Positions 36,727-45,696 are shown, counted from the first letter of the stretch. The stretch is DNA of 64,000 bases from Bacteroidetes bacterium UBA2664 (GCA_002359315.1 DEMS01000002.1:94729-158728); one strand, 5' to 3'. The notes: a model not told the origin generated them from the sequence alone. Numbers and translations are program-made.

Positions 36727-38889
36727 ATGAAAATCCTCTTTCCATTTTTTAGAATGCTGATCAGGGTTTCAGCACTACTGATTCTATTTGGATGCTCAAA
36801 TGGAGACTCCGAACCGATCATAGATCTTGATCATGATCAATATCGAACCTGGCACTCATTTCTGGGTGATAAAGAGGCTTCACAGTACTCTTCTTTAGAC
36901 CAAATAACGAGAGAAAATGTAGGCCAACTGGAAATTGCCTGGACGTTTTCAACCGGTGACCTGGTCGAAGGTGAGCGGACTGAAATACAGGCTAATCCAC
37001 TCATCATTGATGGAATACTTTATGGAACTTCTCCACTCAAAAAAGCCTTTGCGCTTCGTGCAGATACCGGTGAACTACTCTGGATGTTTGACCCGTTTGA
37101 AGGAGAAGAGCCCCGTTCAAGAGGTGTAAACAGAGGTTTTGCAACATGGAGTGACAATAATGGCAATCGAAATCTATATTATGTTGCCGGACATCGGCTC
37201 TATGCGATCGACGCTGCTACCGGAACTCCCCGATCCGGTTTTGGGGACAACGGATCTCTCAATTTTTCAGTCGGACTCGATCGGGATGCGATGGATATCC
37301 GTGTCACGGCTACCAGTCCGGGAATTGTATATGATGACCTGCTGATACATGGCTCCAGGGTATATAACCTAACACCCGGACATATCCGCGCATTCAATGT
37401 ACATACAGGAGAAATTGCATGGACATTCAGAACGATTCCCTATCCGGGAGATTATGGTTATGACACATGGCCTGCAGATGCATGGACCCGAATCGGAAAT
37501 ACAAACAGCTGGGCCGGAATGAGTCTGGATGTGGAAAGGGGAATCGTTTATGCACCCATAGCCTCACCCGGACATGATTTTTACGGGGGAGATAGAATAG
37601 GCGCAAACCTTTTTGGCAGTTCTTTAGTGGCATTAGATGCTGCTACCGGTGAACGCATATGGCATTATCAATTTGTTCGTCACGATATTTGGGATTATGA
37701 CCCACCGGCAGCACCAAATTTAGTCACCATTAAACGCAATGGAAAAATGGTGGATGCAGTTGCACAAATAACTAAAACAGGTCACATTTTTGTTTTTGAC
37801 CGGGAGACCGGGGAACCTCTTTTCCCTATGACTGAGGAAGAAGTCCCCGATTCTGATTTAAAGGGTGAAATTACCTGGCCCTCCCAGCCGGTACCGGTTC
37901 TGCCGAAACCCTTTGCCAGACAGGACTTCAATGAAGAGGACATTACCGATATATCTCCTGAATCTCATCAAGCTATTTTAGAACGATACCGTAAAATACG
38001 GAGCACAAATCGCTGGGAACCACCGAGTACTCAGGGAACCTTGATTTTTCCCGGATTTGATGGGGGTGGTGAATGGGGCGGCGCTGCGTTCGATCCTGAA
38101 ACCGGAGTTCTCTATGTGAATTCTAACGAAATGCCCTGGATTCTTGAAATGGTTGAAATCGATGATGAAGAACAGGAATTATCACAAGTAGAACAAATAT
38201 ATGCACTGAATTGCGCAGTATGTCATGGTTCTAACCGAACAGGTGTACAACATGGAGCTAATCCCTCACTGGTGGATATTGGTGAGAGATTAAATAGAGA
38301 TGAATTATACGAGGTGATCACTACAGGCCGGGGAGTAATGCCGGGCTTTAGCTATCTAACGGATGAAGAATTGGGGGCAATTATAGAATTCCTGAATGAT
38401 CCCGACGCTCCGGACGTAAATCCGGTCGAAATTACAATGAGTAATGCACCCCAAGTCCCCTATACACATACCGGTTATAATCGATTCCTGGATCCAGACG
38501 GATACCCTGCCATCAAACCACCCTGGGGTACCCTAAATGCGATCGACCTGAATAGTGGTGAACACATATGGAATATACCGTTTGGCGAGTTTGAAGAATT
38601 AACTGCAAGAGGTATCCCTCAAACCGGTACAGAAAACTATGGCGGACCGGTAGTAACGGCAGGCGGATTAATTTTTATAGGAGCAACTCAAGATGAAAAA
38701 TTCAGGGCTTTTGATAAAAGGAATGGAGAAGTACTATGGGAAACAAAACTACCGGCAGGCGGATATGCGACTCCTGCGGTTTATGAAGTTGATGGTCGAC
38801 AATTTGTAGTGATCGCTGCCGGTGGTGGGAAAATGGGCACCAAATCGGGGGATACCTATATAGCATTTTCCCTGCCGTTGAATCAGTAA
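36727..38889 (+). CDS. PQQ-dependent dehydrogenase with internal cytochrome c domain (lipoprotein)
   Basis: A 720-residue periplasmic quinoprotein. The signal peptide ends at the lipobox ILFGC (C23), so it should be membrane-anchored. Beta-propeller blades of the PQQ alcohol/glucose dehydrogenase type run from about 40 to 460 and again from about 580 to 715 (DLNSGEHIWNIPFG, GGPVVTAGGLIFIG, YATPAVYEVDGRQFVVIAAGGG). A cytochrome c domain sits between them with CAVCH at 496-500 and a likely axial Met in VMPGFS. Electrons would pass from PQQ to the haem and on to the respiratory chain. No PQQ synthesis genes are in the window, so PQQ may be taken up. Confidence 0.93.
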   Translation: MKILFPFFRMLIRVSALLILFGCSNGDSEPIIDLDHDQYRTWHSFLGDKEASQYSSLDQITRENVGQLEIAWTFSTGDLVEGERTEIQANPLIIDGILYGTSPLKKAFALRADTGELLWMFDPFEGEEPRSRGVNRGFATWSDNNGNRNLYYVAGHRLYAIDAATGTPRSGFGDNGSLNFSVGLDRDAMDIRVTATSPGIVYDDLLIHGSRVYNLTPGHIRAFNVHTGEIAWTFRTIPYPGDYGYDTWPADAWTRIGNTNSWAGMSLDVERGIVYAPIASPGHDFYGGDRIGANLFGSSLVALDAATGERIWHYQFVRHDIWDYDPPAAPNLVTIKRNGKMVDAVAQITKTGHIFVFDRETGEPLFPMTEEEVPDSDLKGEITWPSQPVPVLPKPFARQDFNEEDITDISPESHQAILERYRKIRSTNRWEPPSTQGTLIFPGFDGGGEWGGAAFDPETGVLYVNSNEMPWILEMVEIDDEEQELSQVEQIYALNCAVCHGSNRTGVQHGANPSLVDIGERLNRDELYEVITTGRGVMPGFSYLTDEELGAIIEFLNDPDAPDVNPVEITMSNAPQVPYTHTGYNRFLDPDGYPAIKPPWGTLNAIDLNSGEHIWNIPFGEFEELTARGIPQTGTENYGGPVVTAGGLIFIGATQDEKFRAFDKRNGEVLWETKLPAGGYATPAVYEVDGRQFVVIAAGGGKMGTKSGDTYIAFSLPLNQ

Positions 38890-38970
38890 TATTCGACCCT
38901 TGAATATGAACTATCATTTCATCAAAATTCAATTATATTACTATTCAACTTTGACCAAAACCTTTCTACC

Positions 38971-39924
38971 ATGATCAATCTACTTCAAAATACTTCTACT
39001 TTTAGTCGAGCCCTCCCCTTTTTACTGTTACTTTTCTTTTTTTCTTCATGTGAAAATCATGATGAAATGAGTACAACTGAGTCTGGTGATGAGACAACAG
39101 AGTCCAATATTATCTCACCTAATCTAAATATTCCTTCTGATTATCTGATAGGAGGATTTGCCATCGGAACCCAATCCTACACGTTTAATCGATTTTCTGC
39201 ATTCGAAGCCATTGAAAAAACAGCCGAGGCTGGCGGACGTGTTATTGAAATTTATCCCGGACAACGTTTTAAGGAGGATGATGATACGCCCTTTAACTCC
39301 ATTAGTGATGATCAAATTAATGAACTAAAAGTGAAATTACAGGAACACGATATAATGCTTGTTAATTATGGTGTTGCCCGTATGTCAAACCCTGAGGAAG
39401 CGAGAGCCGTATTTGAGTTTGCTGCCAAATTAGGTGTGCCTGCAGTTACTTCCAGTCCCGAAACACAGGAACAGATGGATTTTATTGAAGAATTGGTGAA
39501 GGAGTTTGATATCATGATGGCAATTCATAACCACCCAAAACCGGATGATCCTGATTCAAATTATATGTTATGGGATCCCAATTACATTGCAGGACTTCTG
39601 GATGGAAGAGACCCAAGGCTGGGTATAAGCGCTGATACAGGTCATTGGATGCGATCCGGTGTATCACCTGTTGAGGCTCTGCAACTGTCGGAAGGACGTA
39701 TCATATCACTGCATTTAAAAGATGTCGACCAGTTTAACCTTCAGGCGGTTGATGTCATATTTGGCACCGGTGTCGGTAATGTGAGCGGTGTATTGGAAGA
39801 GTTGATCCGACAAAATTTTGCAGGACATATCTCGATTGAATACGAAGCGAACTGGATGAATAACGTACCTGAAGTGGCTCAGAATGTGGGGTTTATCCGT
39901 GGCTGGACTGAGGCTGCCAATTAG
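38971..39924 (+). CDS. Sugar phosphate isomerase/epimerase-like lipoprotein
   Basis: A 317-residue TIM-barrel protein of the xylose-isomerase-like superfamily carrying a lipoprotein signal peptide (lipobox FSSC, about residue 27). It is therefore exported, unlike the cytoplasmic paralogue at 5835. Recognisable parts are IGTQSYTFNRFSAFEAIEK, VIEIYPGQ, MMAIHNHPKP, GISADTGHWMRSG and ISLHLKDVDQ, with the His, Asp and His of a metal site. Such exported versions are common next to PQQ dehydrogenases and sugar-degrading genes. It follows the PQQ dehydrogenase by 81 bp, probably as one unit. Confidence 0.88.
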   Translation: MINLLQNTSTFSRALPFLLLLFFFSSCENHDEMSTTESGDETTESNIISPNLNIPSDYLIGGFAIGTQSYTFNRFSAFEAIEKTAEAGGRVIEIYPGQRFKEDDDTPFNSISDDQINELKVKLQEHDIMLVNYGVARMSNPEEARAVFEFAAKLGVPAVTSSPETQEQMDFIEELVKEFDIMMAIHNHPKPDDPDSNYMLWDPNYIAGLLDGRDPRLGISADTGHWMRSGVSPVEALQLSEGRIISLHLKDVDQFNLQAVDVIFGTGVGNVSGVLEELIRQNFAGHISIEYEANWMNNVPEVAQNVGFIRGWTEAAN

Positions 39925-39991
39925 TATAGGTTCACATTCATGGTTGTGATGAGGCTGTCAATTAATATGGGATCTAACTCATGGTTGCACT
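39910..39991. repeat. Imperfect 41-bp tandem duplication at the end of the lipoprotein gene
   Basis: 39910-39950 and 39951-39991 align at 31 of 41 positions, and a third shorter copy starts at 39992. The first unit contains the last five codons and stop of the isomerase lipoprotein. The later units are non-coding. This looks like decayed duplication of the 3' end of the gene. Confidence 0.7.
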
Positions 39992-40063
39992 GAAGCGGCC
40001 GGTCAGTTAGGATTTAATTCCGAACTAAAGTTAAACTTCTTAAAATTTTATCTTTCAGGCTTC

Positions 40064-40105
40064 AGCTTTCAGCTATTCATTTCTAAATGCTGACGGCTGA
40101 AAGCT
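40064..40105. repeat. Inverted repeat of the GCTGAAAGCT family
   Basis: AGCTTTCAGC (40064-40073) pairs with GCTGAAAGCT (40096-40105) around a 22-nt loop. Both arms are followed by AGCTATTC. It lies between convergent genes and resembles the 7-bp microsatellite at 35631. It may be a scattered intergenic repeat or weak terminator. Confidence 0.7.
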
Positions 40106-40116
40106 GATAGCTATTC

Positions 40117-40785
40117 TTAATTAAAACTGGCGATTTCATCCAAACTTTTTTTGGTGATGTCGGGTACCTTTACATCCTTTTCCGGGTATCCGACGACAAG
40201 TAATAGAAATGGTCGTTCATTTTCGGGCCTTTCGAGTATTTCATTCAAAAACCCCATCGGGCTCGGGGTATGGGTCAGTGTAGCAAGACCGGCATTGTGC
40301 AGAGCGGTGATTAGCATACCGGTTGCGATTCCTACAGACTCCTTTACGTAGTAGTGCTTTACCTTTTGTCCATCATCATCCAAACCATAACTTTTCGAAA
40401 ATATAGCAATGAGATAAGGCGCTTTTTCCAAAAAAGGTTTGTGCTCATCCGTTCCGAACGGACGCAGTGCCTCGATCCACTCCTCCGGGGCGCGATTATG
40501 GTAAAAATCGTGTTCCTCCTTCTCTGCCCCTTCACGAATTTTCTTCTTCATCTCAGGATCACTGACTACCGCAAAATGCCAAGGCTGCATATTCGCGCCA
40601 TTGGGAGCTGTTCCCGCTGCCAGCAAACAATCTTCTATAATTTCCAGAGGGATTTGTCGATCTGAAAAATCGCGAACCGTCCGCCGCCGTTTCATTAACT
40701 GCAGAAATTCAGCAGATCGCAGTTTCATCTTCTCTACCGGATACTCTTGATAATCTTTGTGCGGAATAAATGTCAGCTCATACAT
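40117..40785 (-). CDS. Nitroreductase-fold flavoprotein, iodotyrosine deiodinase-like
   Basis: A 222-residue FMN protein of the nitroreductase superfamily (RRRTVRDFSDRQIP, GTAPNGANMQPWHFAVVSDP, LATLTHTPSPMGFLN). The lid residues that bind the zwitterion of halotyrosine in iodotyrosine deiodinase are all in place: E91, Y95 and K116, with the same 4- and 21-residue spacing as human E157, Y161 and K182. Reductive removal of iodide or bromide from tyrosine is therefore the best prediction; bacterial enzymes of this type are known. It is a single gene, convergent with the isomerase lipoprotein and divergent from the BlaI-like regulator. Confidence 0.88.
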   Translation of the reverse strand: MYELTFIPHKDYQEYPVEKMKLRSAEFLQLMKRRRTVRDFSDRQIPLEIIEDCLLAAGTAPNGANMQPWHFAVVSDPEMKKKIREGAEKEEHDFYHNRAPEEWIEALRPFGTDEHKPFLEKAPYLIAIFSKSYGLDDDGQKVKHYYVKESVGIATGMLITALHNAGLATLTHTPSPMGFLNEILERPENERPFLLLVVGYPEKDVKVPDITKKSLDEIASFN

Positions 40786-41013
40786 AGAAAATTATATTTT
40801 TTAAAAATTGTTCAGTTAAAAATCAGAGTGAGAATTTATTCAATTAAGCCTTTAATCGAGAACTTTACCCAAATAAACTTCGCTTCCTGCAACTCATTTT
40901 ATGTTTTACCATTCTTTTGTTTTCGTAAATCTTTTCTTCAAAATGGTCAGAATCAGATTAAACACTAAAAATAAAGTAATTAATTCTTGACATTTATTGT
41001 AATTACTATTTCC

Positions 41014-41046
41014 TTAGTACTAATAGATTAATAATACATTTATTAA
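41014..41046. promoter_or_regulatory. Candidate BlaI-type operator and inverted repeat
   Basis: TTAGTACTAA (41014-41023) is a perfect 10-bp palindrome. TTAATAA / TTATTAA (41028-41034 and 41040-41046) is a perfect 7-bp inverted repeat around TACAT. A TTGACA-like box is at 40987-40992. Both palindromes lie 30-62 bp upstream of the blaI-type start. BlaI-family repressors bind such dyads and control their own operon. Confidence 0.6.
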
Positions 41047-41075
41047 TTAAACGGCAACATACTTGTGTGAACACT

Positions 41076-41456
41076 ATGCGAAAAGCACTCAGTCCATTAG
41101 GCGAAACTGAAATGGAAATTTTAAACCATGTCTGGAACCTTGGGGAAGCCTCCGTGGCCGACGTCAGGGAACAAATTCTTCAAACCAGAGAAGTTGCTTA
41201 TACAACGGTCATGACCATCATGAAGAACTTGTCAGATAAATCTTACCTCAAATACCGCAAAGAGGGAATGAGTTACATATATAGTGCTGCAGTTCAACCG
41301 GATCAGGTGCGATTCAGCTTGATAGACAGACTCATTGACAAAGTATTTCAGGGTTCCCCAAAAGATCTGGTACAAACATTGGTACAGAGTGAAAATTTGT
41401 CTGAAGAGGAGCGAAATGAGATCAAAAAATTAATCGACAACATGGAGGAGCAATAA
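41076..41456 (+). CDS. BlaI/MecI/CopY family winged-helix repressor
   Basis: A repressor of 126 residues (129 if the in-frame GTG at 41067 is used) with the family start LGETEMEILNHVWNLGEASVADV and the wing AYTTVMTIMKNLSDKSYLKYRKEG. The C-terminal helical dimer domain begins near residue 80. BlaI-type repressors are cleaved when the cognate M56 peptidase senses a signal. The M56 gene follows with a 1-bp overlap (TAATG), so the two form a sensor-repressor pair. Palindromes upstream support autoregulation. No beta-lactamase is next to it, so the signal and targets are unknown. Confidence 0.95.
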   Translation: MRKALSPLGETEMEILNHVWNLGEASVADVREQILQTREVAYTTVMTIMKNLSDKSYLKYRKEGMSYIYSAAVQPDQVRFSLIDRLIDKVFQGSPKDLVQTLVQSENLSEEERNEIKKLIDNMEEQ

Positions 41457-43399
41457 TGGAAACTCTATTTCAAGATATGGTTTATGCCGGGGAATCAATT
41501 CTTTATTTTGCATGGCTGCCCTTAACAATATGGACTCTTGCCTCATGTGCCGGTTGGTTGCTACTGCGAACATATACAACACTTCACCCCCAGATCCAAT
41601 ATCACGGCCGGCTTGCATTGATGTTTGCCCTTCCTGCCGGCTTTTTGGCTCTGATCATTTTACAGGGAATCGAGTTTATTTTCAATATTGGTGCAGCTGA
41701 GACTATTAATCTTAAAATTATAACTGTCCTTGCACCGATGGAAGTCACTATTAACAGTGTTGAACAAGCGTCGATTTACTCCTTCAATAATATGCTCCTG
41801 GTATCATTATTCTTGCTATTGGTTCTTGGTGTGATCTACTCTTTATTTCAATTTGTTTCACAATGGATCTATTTAAAGAAAATTAAATCCACGTATCATT
41901 TTACATCACTTTCAGATATGGAAGGGCTCGATTCAGGGAATATTGAACTTGCCGATTCAATTCAAAAACAAATTGGTATCGCCTTCAGCGACGATGATAT
42001 CATCCCGTCAACCTTTGGGTATATCAATCCTGTTATACTACTGCCGAAGTCACTACAGACAAACAGTGAAAAATTGAATCTGGCGATCAGGCATGAACTG
42101 ACTCACATTTCACAAAATGATTTTCTCTCACAAGTAACAACCATTTGCACCGGTATTTTTTTCTGGTTTCATCCCATTGTACATCTTCTCAAAAGAGAGC
42201 TCATAGAATTTCGTGAACTGAGATGTGACTCAATGGTATTGTCTGAACAGAACATCTCCCGAAAAGAGTATGCCTCCCTGTTGCTGGAGCTACTTCATAT
42301 GCCCAATTTCGACAAAGAACTTTCCGTAAACATGGCTCAGGAATCATCAAACCTAAAAAAGAGGATCCAAATGATCACAAAACCAAACATTCATAAACCG
42401 ATACCCAAACGCCTGAGTTTTACACTTTTTGGAGTCATCATCATCAGTACAGCTATTTTTATGGCTTGCACAGATATGCAGACCTCCGAGATTTTTGATA
42501 ATGAAGAACTTAATTTAATGACCGATGTTGACCAGGATGGATCGCGCGGTTATCATCAAGTATTAATCTTTATGGGTGATGAAGAACAAGCTGAACGCCA
42601 CATGGAGGCTCTCGATCAACTGAATGCGGTAGAAGAAAACCACATACTGTCAATCAATGTTTTAAAAGGAGAGCGGGCCATTGAAAAATATGGGGAGCGG
42701 GGTACCCAGGGAGTGATAGAAGTCAATACACATATCAGTGAAGAAGCGTATAACTCTGTCCTTACCACACTTGGAATGGAAAAACAAGATTTAGACCTTT
42801 ACAATCCGGATGAAGAAAAAGACTTTTTTGTAGTGGTTGAAAAAATGCCGGAACTCATTGGCGGCTTGGAATCTCTTGCCTCTCAGATTCAGTACCCGGA
42901 GATGGCCCGGAGAGCAGGAATTGAAGGAAGGGTATTTGTTCAATTTATTGTAAATGAAGAGGGTGAGGTTGAACATCCACGTATTATTCGCGGTATTGGA
43001 GGCGGAGCCGATGAAGAAGCACTTCGTGTGGTAAGACAGGCTAAATTTACACCGGGAGTGCAAAGAGGCAAGCCTGTGAGGGTACAATACGCCCTCCCTT
43101 TCAATTTCAAACTCCCGGAATCAGAGACAACCAGTGAGACATCAACGATAGATAACCCTACCGTTATTGAAAGAAATATGGCTGTCCAAATAGACCCGTC
43201 AGAAAACGGAATAAATGGCAGAATTCTCGACGTTGATACCAAACAACCACTGGTCGGAGCGAATGTAATTATTGATGGAAGCAGTATCGGGTCGGTTACG
43301 GATGTAAATGGGTATTTCAGCTTATCAGGCAACCAAGCAAACCAATCTTCGATCGTGATTTCTCATATTGGATATGAAACAACAAGACTACAACTATAA
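41456..43399 (+). CDS. M56 (BlaR1-type) metallopeptidase fused to TonB and carboxypeptidase-regulatory domains
   Basis: A 647-residue membrane protein. Hydrophobic helices come first (about 17-40, 52-75, 105-130), then the cytoplasmic M56 peptidase with HELTH at 213-217 and further helices, one ending near MACT (about 345). After it are a plug-like segment (AIEKYGERGTQGVIEVNT), a TonB C-terminal domain (about 480-565, YPEMARRAGIEGRVFVQFIV) and a beta-sandwich of the CarboxypepD_reg type (from about 580, GRILDVDTKQPLVGANVIIDG). BlaR1 sensors normally have a penicillin-binding domain, which is absent here. The TonB and sandwich domains suggest another periplasmic signal or an envelope contact. 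Confidence 0.9.
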   Translation: METLFQDMVYAGESILYFAWLPLTIWTLASCAGWLLLRTYTTLHPQIQYHGRLALMFALPAGFLALIILQGIEFIFNIGAAETINLKIITVLAPMEVTINSVEQASIYSFNNMLLVSLFLLLVLGVIYSLFQFVSQWIYLKKIKSTYHFTSLSDMEGLDSGNIELADSIQKQIGIAFSDDDIIPSTFGYINPVILLPKSLQTNSEKLNLAIRHELTHISQNDFLSQVTTICTGIFFWFHPIVHLLKRELIEFRELRCDSMVLSEQNISRKEYASLLLELLHMPNFDKELSVNMAQESSNLKKRIQMITKPNIHKPIPKRLSFTLFGVIIISTAIFMACTDMQTSEIFDNEELNLMTDVDQDGSRGYHQVLIFMGDEEQAERHMEALDQLNAVEENHILSINVLKGERAIEKYGERGTQGVIEVNTHISEEAYNSVLTTLGMEKQDLDLYNPDEEKDFFVVVEKMPELIGGLESLASQIQYPEMARRAGIEGRVFVQFIVNEEGEVEHPRIIRGIGGGADEEALRVVRQAKFTPGVQRGKPVRVQYALPFNFKLPESETTSETSTIDNPTVIERNMAVQIDPSENGINGRILDVDTKQPLVGANVIIDGSSIGSVTDVNGYFSLSGNQANQSSIVISHIGYETTRLQL

Positions 43400-43424
43400 A
43401 TGCTGAGCCACAGCATATGGAAAG

Positions 43425-43459
43425 AAGGCGGGGTCCACAAGTTGGATTCCGCCTTTTTT
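43425..43459 (+). terminator. Rho-independent terminator after the BlaR1-like gene
   Basis: AAGGCGGGGTCC (43425-43436) pairs with GGATTCCGCCTT (43444-43455), a 12-bp stem with two G-U pairs and a 7-nt loop, followed by a T-tract to 43459. It closes the blaI-blaR1 operon. Confidence 0.92.
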
Positions 43460-43549
43460 ATTTAATATTGAATTTTTTTGAAACTTCTTTTTCTTACATT
43501 CGTATCAAATATTATAAATTGTACTATGTAATCAGATCAGGTACGGCAT

Positions 43550-43732
43550 ATGTCAGCAGAATTAAAAAAATCACGGATCAACAAAAAGATAGCCGGTGTT
43601 TGCGGCGGTATCGGTGAATATCTTAATTGGGATCCAACCATAGTTAGAGTACTATTTTTAGTTCTTCTATTCTTTTCGGCAGGGACAATGGTTCTCTTCT
43701 ATTTTATTCTGGCACTCATCATGCCTGATTAA
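43550..43732 (+). CDS. PspC domain protein
   Basis: A 60-residue protein made almost only of a PspC domain: SRINKKIAGVCGGIGEYLNWDPTIVR-type text (split here as SRINKKIAGVCGGIGEY and LNWDPTIVR), then one hydrophobic helix ending in LALIMPD. PspC proteins sit in the inner membrane and sense envelope stress or activate the Psp response. No other psp genes are close. It follows the BlaR1-like terminator, so it has its own promoter. Confidence 0.93.
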   Translation: MSAELKKSRINKKIAGVCGGIGEYLNWDPTIVRVLFLVLLFFSAGTMVLFYFILALIMPD

Positions 43733-43883
43733 TTTTAGCTGAATTTGGAAAACTCGTCTCCCCTATTCATATTTGCAGATTAAACCACGAATCTGTCAAA
43801 TTGTTGTGAACATGCTTCATTAATGTTCGCTGAAAGTACATACTGGAAGATTCAATACATTTGGGTATATCGGGGTACGGACC

Positions 43884-44738
43884 ATGAAAATAGCAATCAT
43901 CGGCAAAAAAGAACGCGCCGCAGCCTGGGAGAAACACCTTCGGAAACTGTCTGTAGTCAGTGAAGTAGTGATTACAGGCACTCTTACAGAGGATAAAGAT
44001 ATTGCAGCTGTTTTGTTAATTGATGATTCTGCAGACTGTCTTATACACCTGTTGAGATCGATTAAACTTGGCAATCACACTTATCTGATTTCCAAAATGC
44101 CTTCCGATCTTGATCTTCTTGAGACAATATACCACGCATCTGAAGAAGCCGGTGTAAATGTTCAATTTTCCCATTGGCCATCAATGGCTGAATCGATGAA
44201 TTGGATTCGACAACAAGTGCCAAAACCGGATCTGATTCAGATCAAAAAAGAGTCTGTTCCTCAAAATTTCAGAGAGAAGGAAAGTGAAGATTTTAAATCA
44301 GACTGGATCGATGAGCTGGCGTTGATCATCAAGTGGCAGGGTGGCAATATTCATCGTTTTGAAGTGAAACCGATCCGGCTTCGCCAGCATTTATTGGGCC
44401 TCAATTTGACCCTCCGATATGAAAACTCAGCGGTTGCTTCCATTCAATATCTGGGTTCTGCGGCCAAAGAAACACATCAGCGGATCTTTTCAAATCGCAA
44501 TACGATTGCGGATTGTGATATCATCAATCAGAAAGTACGCCTTCACACATTAAATGAATTGAATAAAGTAACCGTCCGTGAAAAAAAGTTTGATGCATCC
44601 GATACAGCAGAATGGTCTGTCGTTCAGTTTATAAAATCAATACAGATGAGCCAGCCCACTCTCTTTTCTCCCTATGACGCCCTGCAAACCGCTAAAGCGT
44701 ATCATCGAATCGTTGGGCTCATGGATTCGGATAAATGA
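43884..44738 (+). CDS. Gfo/Idh/MocA-like Rossmann protein (degenerate)
   Basis: A 284-residue protein starting MKIAIIGKKERAAAWEKHL, a Rossmann strand and turn. It has short segments similar to the Gfo/Idh/MocA group (a KMPSDLDLLE segment in place of EKP). The usual Lys of the EKP catalytic motif and the GxGxxG loop are not clear, so NAD binding is doubtful. The C-terminal half is not recognised. It may be a sugar-binding or regulatory relative with no oxidoreductase activity. It stands alone between PspC and the convergent dienoyl-CoA-reductase-like gene. Confidence 0.6.
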   Translation: MKIAIIGKKERAAAWEKHLRKLSVVSEVVITGTLTEDKDIAAVLLIDDSADCLIHLLRSIKLGNHTYLISKMPSDLDLLETIYHASEEAGVNVQFSHWPSMAESMNWIRQQVPKPDLIQIKKESVPQNFREKESEDFKSDWIDELALIIKWQGGNIHRFEVKPIRLRQHLLGLNLTLRYENSAVASIQYLGSAAKETHQRIFSNRNTIADCDIINQKVRLHTLNELNKVTVREKKFDASDTAEWSVVQFIKSIQMSQPTLFSPYDALQTAKAYHRIVGLMDSDK

Positions 44739-44771
44739 GTCTGTATGAACATAAATGCCTTAAACTTTGAG

Positions 44772-44792
44772 ATCCTGAAATAAATTCAGGAT
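44772..44792. repeat. Dispersed hairpin repeat, copy 2
   Basis: ATCCTGAA / TTCAGGAT with the loop ATAAA, again preceded by GAG and followed by GAC. It lies between the convergent Gfo/Idh-like and SDR genes. It differs from copies 1 and 3 only in the loop. Confidence 0.8.
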
Positions 44793-44844
44793 GACGGTGT
44801 GGATTGAGATGACGTAAAAGTAAGTGTGTCTCACTTTTCACTTC

Positions 44845-45696
44845 TTACCCTTTCATTTTCAGCATCTTAAAGATCGTTTTTAGCTTTCCCCTCGACATTA
44901 ATGTATCGATAAAATTAAATTGTCCGGCAGATAACTTCTCACCGCCATCAATCGTCACGCATTCCCCGGTGATATAAGGAGCCATATCGCTCATTAAAAA
45001 TGCCGCCAGATTTGCAAGCTCTTCATGTTCACCGTACCGTCCGGCAGGTATCTTCTCCAAATACTGCTTTTCAAATTTTTTAGAAGGAAGCAGGCGTGTC
45101 CATGCCCCCTCTGTCGGAAAAGGACCCGGCGCAATCGCATTTACCCGAATATCATATGTGGCCCACTCAAACGCGAGTGATCTGGTCATGGCCAGTACCC
45201 CGGCTTTGCTGCAGGCAGATGGGAGCACAAATGCAGAACCTGAATCTTCCGCGTATGTCGTTACGATATTGAGAATATTTCCTTTATCCTTCTTTTTGAT
45301 ACGATGATTTCCAAAGTGGTGTGTACAGTTAAAACTTCCATGAAGTACAATATCCACAATCGCTTTAAATCCGCCCGGTGACAGATCTTCTGATGCACTC
45401 AAAAAATTACCGGCGGCATTATTAACCAAACCGGTTACCTCCCCAAAATCAGCAATCATTGCCTTAAACATCTCTCCTACTTTTTCGTATTCACGAACGT
45501 CAACCGAATAATATCGTATTTCGGTTCCATGTTTTTTGAGTTCTTCTGTCGCGTTTTTTAACTTTTTTTCTGTTCGGCCACATATAGCAATATTAGCTCC
45601 CAATGAAGCAAATTTATCCGCCAAGGAGAGGCCGAGTCCGCTTCCACCACCTGTTACTAATATGGTTTGTCCTTTTAACGTGTCTTCTTTAAACAT
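44845..45696 (-). CDS. 2,4-dienoyl-CoA-reductase-like SDR
   Basis: A 283-residue short-chain dehydrogenase/reductase with TGGGSGLG (about 15-22) for NADP, NNAAGNFLS, and SACSKAGVLAMTRSLAFEW. The usual YxxxK Tyr is replaced by a Ser/Cys set while the Lys is kept, as in 2,4-dienoyl-CoA reductase and peroxisomal trans-2-enoyl-CoA reductase. VDVREYEKVGEMF and INAIAPGPFPTEGAW also fit. It is the last gene of the minus-strand beta-oxidation run and would let unsaturated acyl-CoAs enter the cycle. Confidence 0.85.
   Translation of the reverse strand: MFKEDTLKGQTILVTGGGSGLGLSLADKFASLGANIAICGRTEKKLKNATEELKKHGTEIRYYSVDVREYEKVGEMFKAMIADFGEVTGLVNNAAGNFLSASEDLSPGGFKAIVDIVLHGSFNCTHHFGNHRIKKKDKGNILNIVTTYAEDSGSAFVLPSACSKAGVLAMTRSLAFEWATYDIRVNAIAPGPFPTEGAWTRLLPSKKFEKQYLEKIPAGRYGEHEELANLAAFLMSDMAPYITGECVTIDGGEKLSAGQFNFIDTLMSRGKLKTIFKMLKMKG

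Noticed and set aside
44845..45696. Inactive SDR because of missing YxxxK Tyr
   Set aside because: The SACSKAG sequence is normal in 2,4-dienoyl-CoA reductases, which do not use the canonical YxxxK arrangement.
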